A stretch of 64,000 bases of DNA from Mesodorylaimus sp. YZB2_4 (lineage: Eukaryota; Nematoda; Enoplea; Dorylaimida; Dorylaimidae): positions 124,001-188,000 of the forward strand of contig JASANH010000846.1 of assembly GCA_030248295.1 (NCBI GenBank), in the 5' to 3' direction. The notes under the pieces were generated by a model, which worked only from the letters and a program-made list of their open reading frames with translations, searched no databases and was not told where the DNA came from. Position 1 is the first letter of the stretch, and each line of letters starts with the position of its first letter. Positions 61,579-64,000 of this stretch are shown here, in pieces. The translations under genes and the position numbers were made by a program.

Positions 61579-63590
61579 ATGATCTTTGGTTTCAGCCATG
61601 CGAAACGTGATGCTGCCGTACTTCCACAACGAGGACTTGAATGGCTCGATGAAAAGTTTTTTCGCCAAAGGTTTGGCTTGAGCAACCCTTGTGGTCTCGG
61701 TGACTGCCCCAAGAATCGAGAGTACGTCCCCTTCTGCCTGTGCCATCTAGACAGTCTGGTGGTACAAAAAGAGCAGACGGAAGCGATGAAGTTGAAGTCC
61801 GAAGAAAGCGTAAGTTCGCGGGTCAAACAGAGAAGCTCTGCGATTTCAGAGTCTTTTTCAGATACCGGCCGGTCTGGAGAACTTGGGAAATACGTGCTAC
61901 ATAAATTCTTATCTCCAGGTACATGCTAACATTGACGCTTTCGACATAGCGCTCATAAAATGTATCCTTTTTCAGACTCTCTTCCATCTCTTGCCGGTTC
62001 GTCGAATCCTCTACGCATGGCGCCGACCCGCTACCACTGATCAGGTTGAACAAGAACGGCAGTATGACATCGTGGAAGCGTTGCGAAAGCTGATGGGTCA
62101 ATTGCAATCCACACGGAAGCAGTACGCAAGTCCGCGCGAGCTAGTTCAGACGGTTGGTATGGACGTGACGAGGCAACACGACGTTCAAGAGTTCTCGATG
62201 CTGTTTCTCGAAGGGGTCGACAAAGTAATCGCCGAACGAAAGGGCGAAGAGAAACTGCAAGGCCTGTTCACCGGACGATGCCAGTCGATTGTCACGTAAG
62301 CCAATCACGGTTTTATCAGCAGAGTTTCTGTGTGATTCTTGCTCAGGTGTCGTACATGCAAAGGGGAATCGAAGAGTGAAGAAAAACATTCTGGCTTCGG
62401 ACTGCAGACGAACGAGATCGCGACTGTCAACGACAGCCTAAAGAAGTACTTTGCTGTAAGTCGGTTCGTTAGACACACTGTACTGTGCGGGATTTTGCGA
62501 TTTGTTTGTTGCCAATATAGGCCGAACAGATTGACGATTACGCCTGCGAACGCTGCTCTCAACGCCGAACAGCTGACAAGCGCCTCCAAGTGATCGATCT
62601 GCCGCGATTCCTCAACTTGCACCTGCATCGATACTTTTACGACAGGTAACGAAAGATGCGGTCATTCATACATCGGTAACGAAAGCATCGCTCCAGGGCT
62701 ACACAAGAGCGTAAAAAGCTGGATCATGCTGTATCGTGTTCTTCCGTTCTGGACCTGCGCCCTTTTTTAACCAAAGAGCTCGAGCAAGAATGGGGCGAGC
62801 AAGGGTGCTGCTACAATATGACCGCTATTCTCATCCACCGAGGCCGTGATTATGGTCACTACTTCGCCCGCATACGTGTCCCGCCGGACGGTCAATGGTA
62901 CACCTTTGACGACGACGTTGTGTCCCGCTTCGAGTTCACTGAAAGTGAGTTGGTAGAGTGGAGCAGCATAAAGCAGCAGATGCTTCAGTAATTTTCTGGC
63001 AGACAACGTCGATGACGCCAAGGGCGCTTACCTGCTGGTCTACGAGAGGCAGCGAGATGTTGAGCACAATCCGACGATCCCGGCGATCCCAGATGGTATC
63101 GATCTTCGTGAAACCGACTCTGGAGCCGATGTGCCTGCTCCGCTGCAAGACGGAAGCAAAACCGTGGAAGATGATCGTGCACATAGTTTTCTGATGACTT
63201 TGAAAGTTCGTGCCAGTAAGTTTTTCTTCCATTTGCTCTAACGTTCTTTCAACTCCCTCCCACCAGGCTCTCGCATCGTGTGGCTTCCGACCGATTGGCT
63301 GCGTGGGGTTGTTCAGGTCGTGAGGAGCGGCAGCTTGGCGGTCGACGTGGTGCCTGGGCCCGACATGTCCCCTTACATGTGCCCTCATCACCGATTGCAA
63401 AGCGTACAAGGACTGAAAGCTGTCGATTTTCTCAAAGCTACCGCAACGCTGAAAGCTTTCGGAGTAAAACCAGAACCGCGACGCTTGGACGGGTTAGCTA
63501 TACTGTAAGTTCAGAATTCCTAGTGTTTTTCTAACACCTCTTTTGTACAGGACGTCGTACTGCCCGTCGTGCACGAAACTGCTCGCCTAA
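61579..63590 (+). CDS. USP48-like ubiquitin-specific protease
   Basis: About eight exons to TAA 63588-63590. The start is uncertain: ATG 61579 opens the frame, but an upstream exon is possible. A Cys-rich N-terminal piece (FGLSNPCGLGDCPKNREYVP) mirrors the C..N..CLVGIG region of USP48. The UCH catalytic Cys box is LENLGNTCYINSYLQ, followed by VGMDVTRQHDVQEFSMLFLE (vertebrate LGLDTGQQQDAQEFSKLFM). A zinc-ribbon is formed by CRTCKGES and YACERCSQ. The His box is ILIHRGRDYGHYFARI, with GAYLLVYER at the end of the domain. The part after it (VWLPTDWLRGVVQ..., CPHHRLQSVQGLKAVDF, YCPSCTKLLA) resembles one DUSP domain. The protein is about half the length of human USP48 (1035 aa) and lacks the further DUSP copies and the UBL domain. 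It cleaves ubiquitin from proteins; in vertebrates USP48 is nuclear. Confidence 0.82.
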
Positions 63591-63764
63591 ACGTCAAGTA
63601 GGACTTGAATCGGTGATGGTGCAATGTGATGAAAGAGTGCCATTAAAAAGATTTTCTGTGAGACAATGCTGTAAGATTAGGAAGCAATCATTTTTGTGCG
63701 ACCAGACTCACTATCAGATTCTGTTTGTGCACTCGAGGGAGAGGAGCACGTGTGCTCAATATGA

Positions 63765-63860
63765 TTTCCCCAGTCGCGATTCGAACGCTCGCTGGGAAGG
63801 TTACACCTCTGCGCTACTACCTTCCGTGTATCGGGTAGAAAAGAACCTGTGCCTATGGGG
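63765..63860 (-). repeat. tRNA-like SINE head or tRNA pseudogene
   Basis: The minus strand reads TAGCGCAGAGG (an exact A-box match), 17 nt of spacer, then GTTCGAATC (B-box core). The stem regions do not fold into a complete cloverleaf by eye, so a SINE head is likelier than a functional tRNA. It differs from the main SINE family head. Confidence 0.5.
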
Positions 63861-64000
63861 GCAAGTCGTCAATAGCAAAGAGCAGTGACTTTTGTCCATG
63901 GGGAAGCTTGTGAATTTGGCAGCTAAATTCACGGATCAGGCTTCTGGCTAGCCTTCGTTGACTGGTCCATACGTTTTTCACACGAGGAGACCCTCCCCCT

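Noticed and set aside
63765-63860. Functional tRNA gene on the minus strand
   Set aside because: The A and B boxes match, but acceptor and anticodon stems do not pair convincingly; a SINE head or pseudogene is likelier.

Overview
The window is eukaryotic nuclear DNA from an invertebrate animal. It carries spliced genes with mostly very short GT-AG introns (about 45-90 nt), metazoan-type genes (cytoplasmic actin, FANCI, HELLS, VRK1, DCAF17, SNRNP27, DDX19, DHCR24, a USP48-like protease and a DM9-repeat protein), and many degraded tRNA-derived interspersed repeats. The sequence alone does not let me name the phylum. FANCI, HELLS and DHCR24 together argue against a strongly reduced nematode or insect-like gene set.

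Layout. 1-5 kb: a 139-bp tandem repeat followed by gene-poor, repeat-bearing DNA. 5-7.8 kb (-): a large low-complexity protein that may be related to the eIF4E-transporter. 8.6-10.6 kb (+): a divergent PP1-like phosphatase with a decayed tandem copy of its 3' half. 12.7-14.6 kb (-): a secreted protein that appears to join an Ig-like domain to a bacterial-type chorismate-lyase-like domain. 15.4-24.5 kb: FANCI (-) and SNRNP27 (+), head to head. 26.8-27.5 kb (+): a small CDA-fold deaminase. 28.9-30.2 kb (-): an unrecognised single-pass membrane protein. 31.2-39.1 kb (+): DCAF17, whose introns hold SINEs, a pair of direct repeats and a roughly 600-bp inverted duplication. 39.2-44.7 kb: DMAC2L/ATP5S (-) and HELLS (+), head to head. 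45.1-49 kb (-): VRK1 and actin. 50.3-53.4 kb (+): a DDX19/DBP5 helicase with an FG-rich N-terminal extension. 53.7-56 kb (-): DHCR24. 56.9 kb (+): a small secreted cysteine-containing protein. 57.5-60.7 kb (-): a DM9 multi-repeat protein with a recent 345-bp tandem duplication in one intron. 61.6-63.6 kb (+): a USP48-like deubiquitinase.

Most genes are housekeeping and not functionally linked: DNA repair (FANCI), chromatin remodelling (HELLS), ubiquitin pathways (DCAF17, USP48-like), mRNA processing and export (SNRNP27, DDX19), sterol metabolism (DHCR24). The less ordinary items are the Ig/chorismate-lyase-like fusion, the FG-rich DDX19 extension, the divergent PP1 and its pseudogene, the inverted duplication that copies a DCAF17 exon, and a SINE family with a shared internal core. 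Exon boundaries were placed by eye from splice consensus and reading frame, so individual junctions may be off even where the gene identity is firm.
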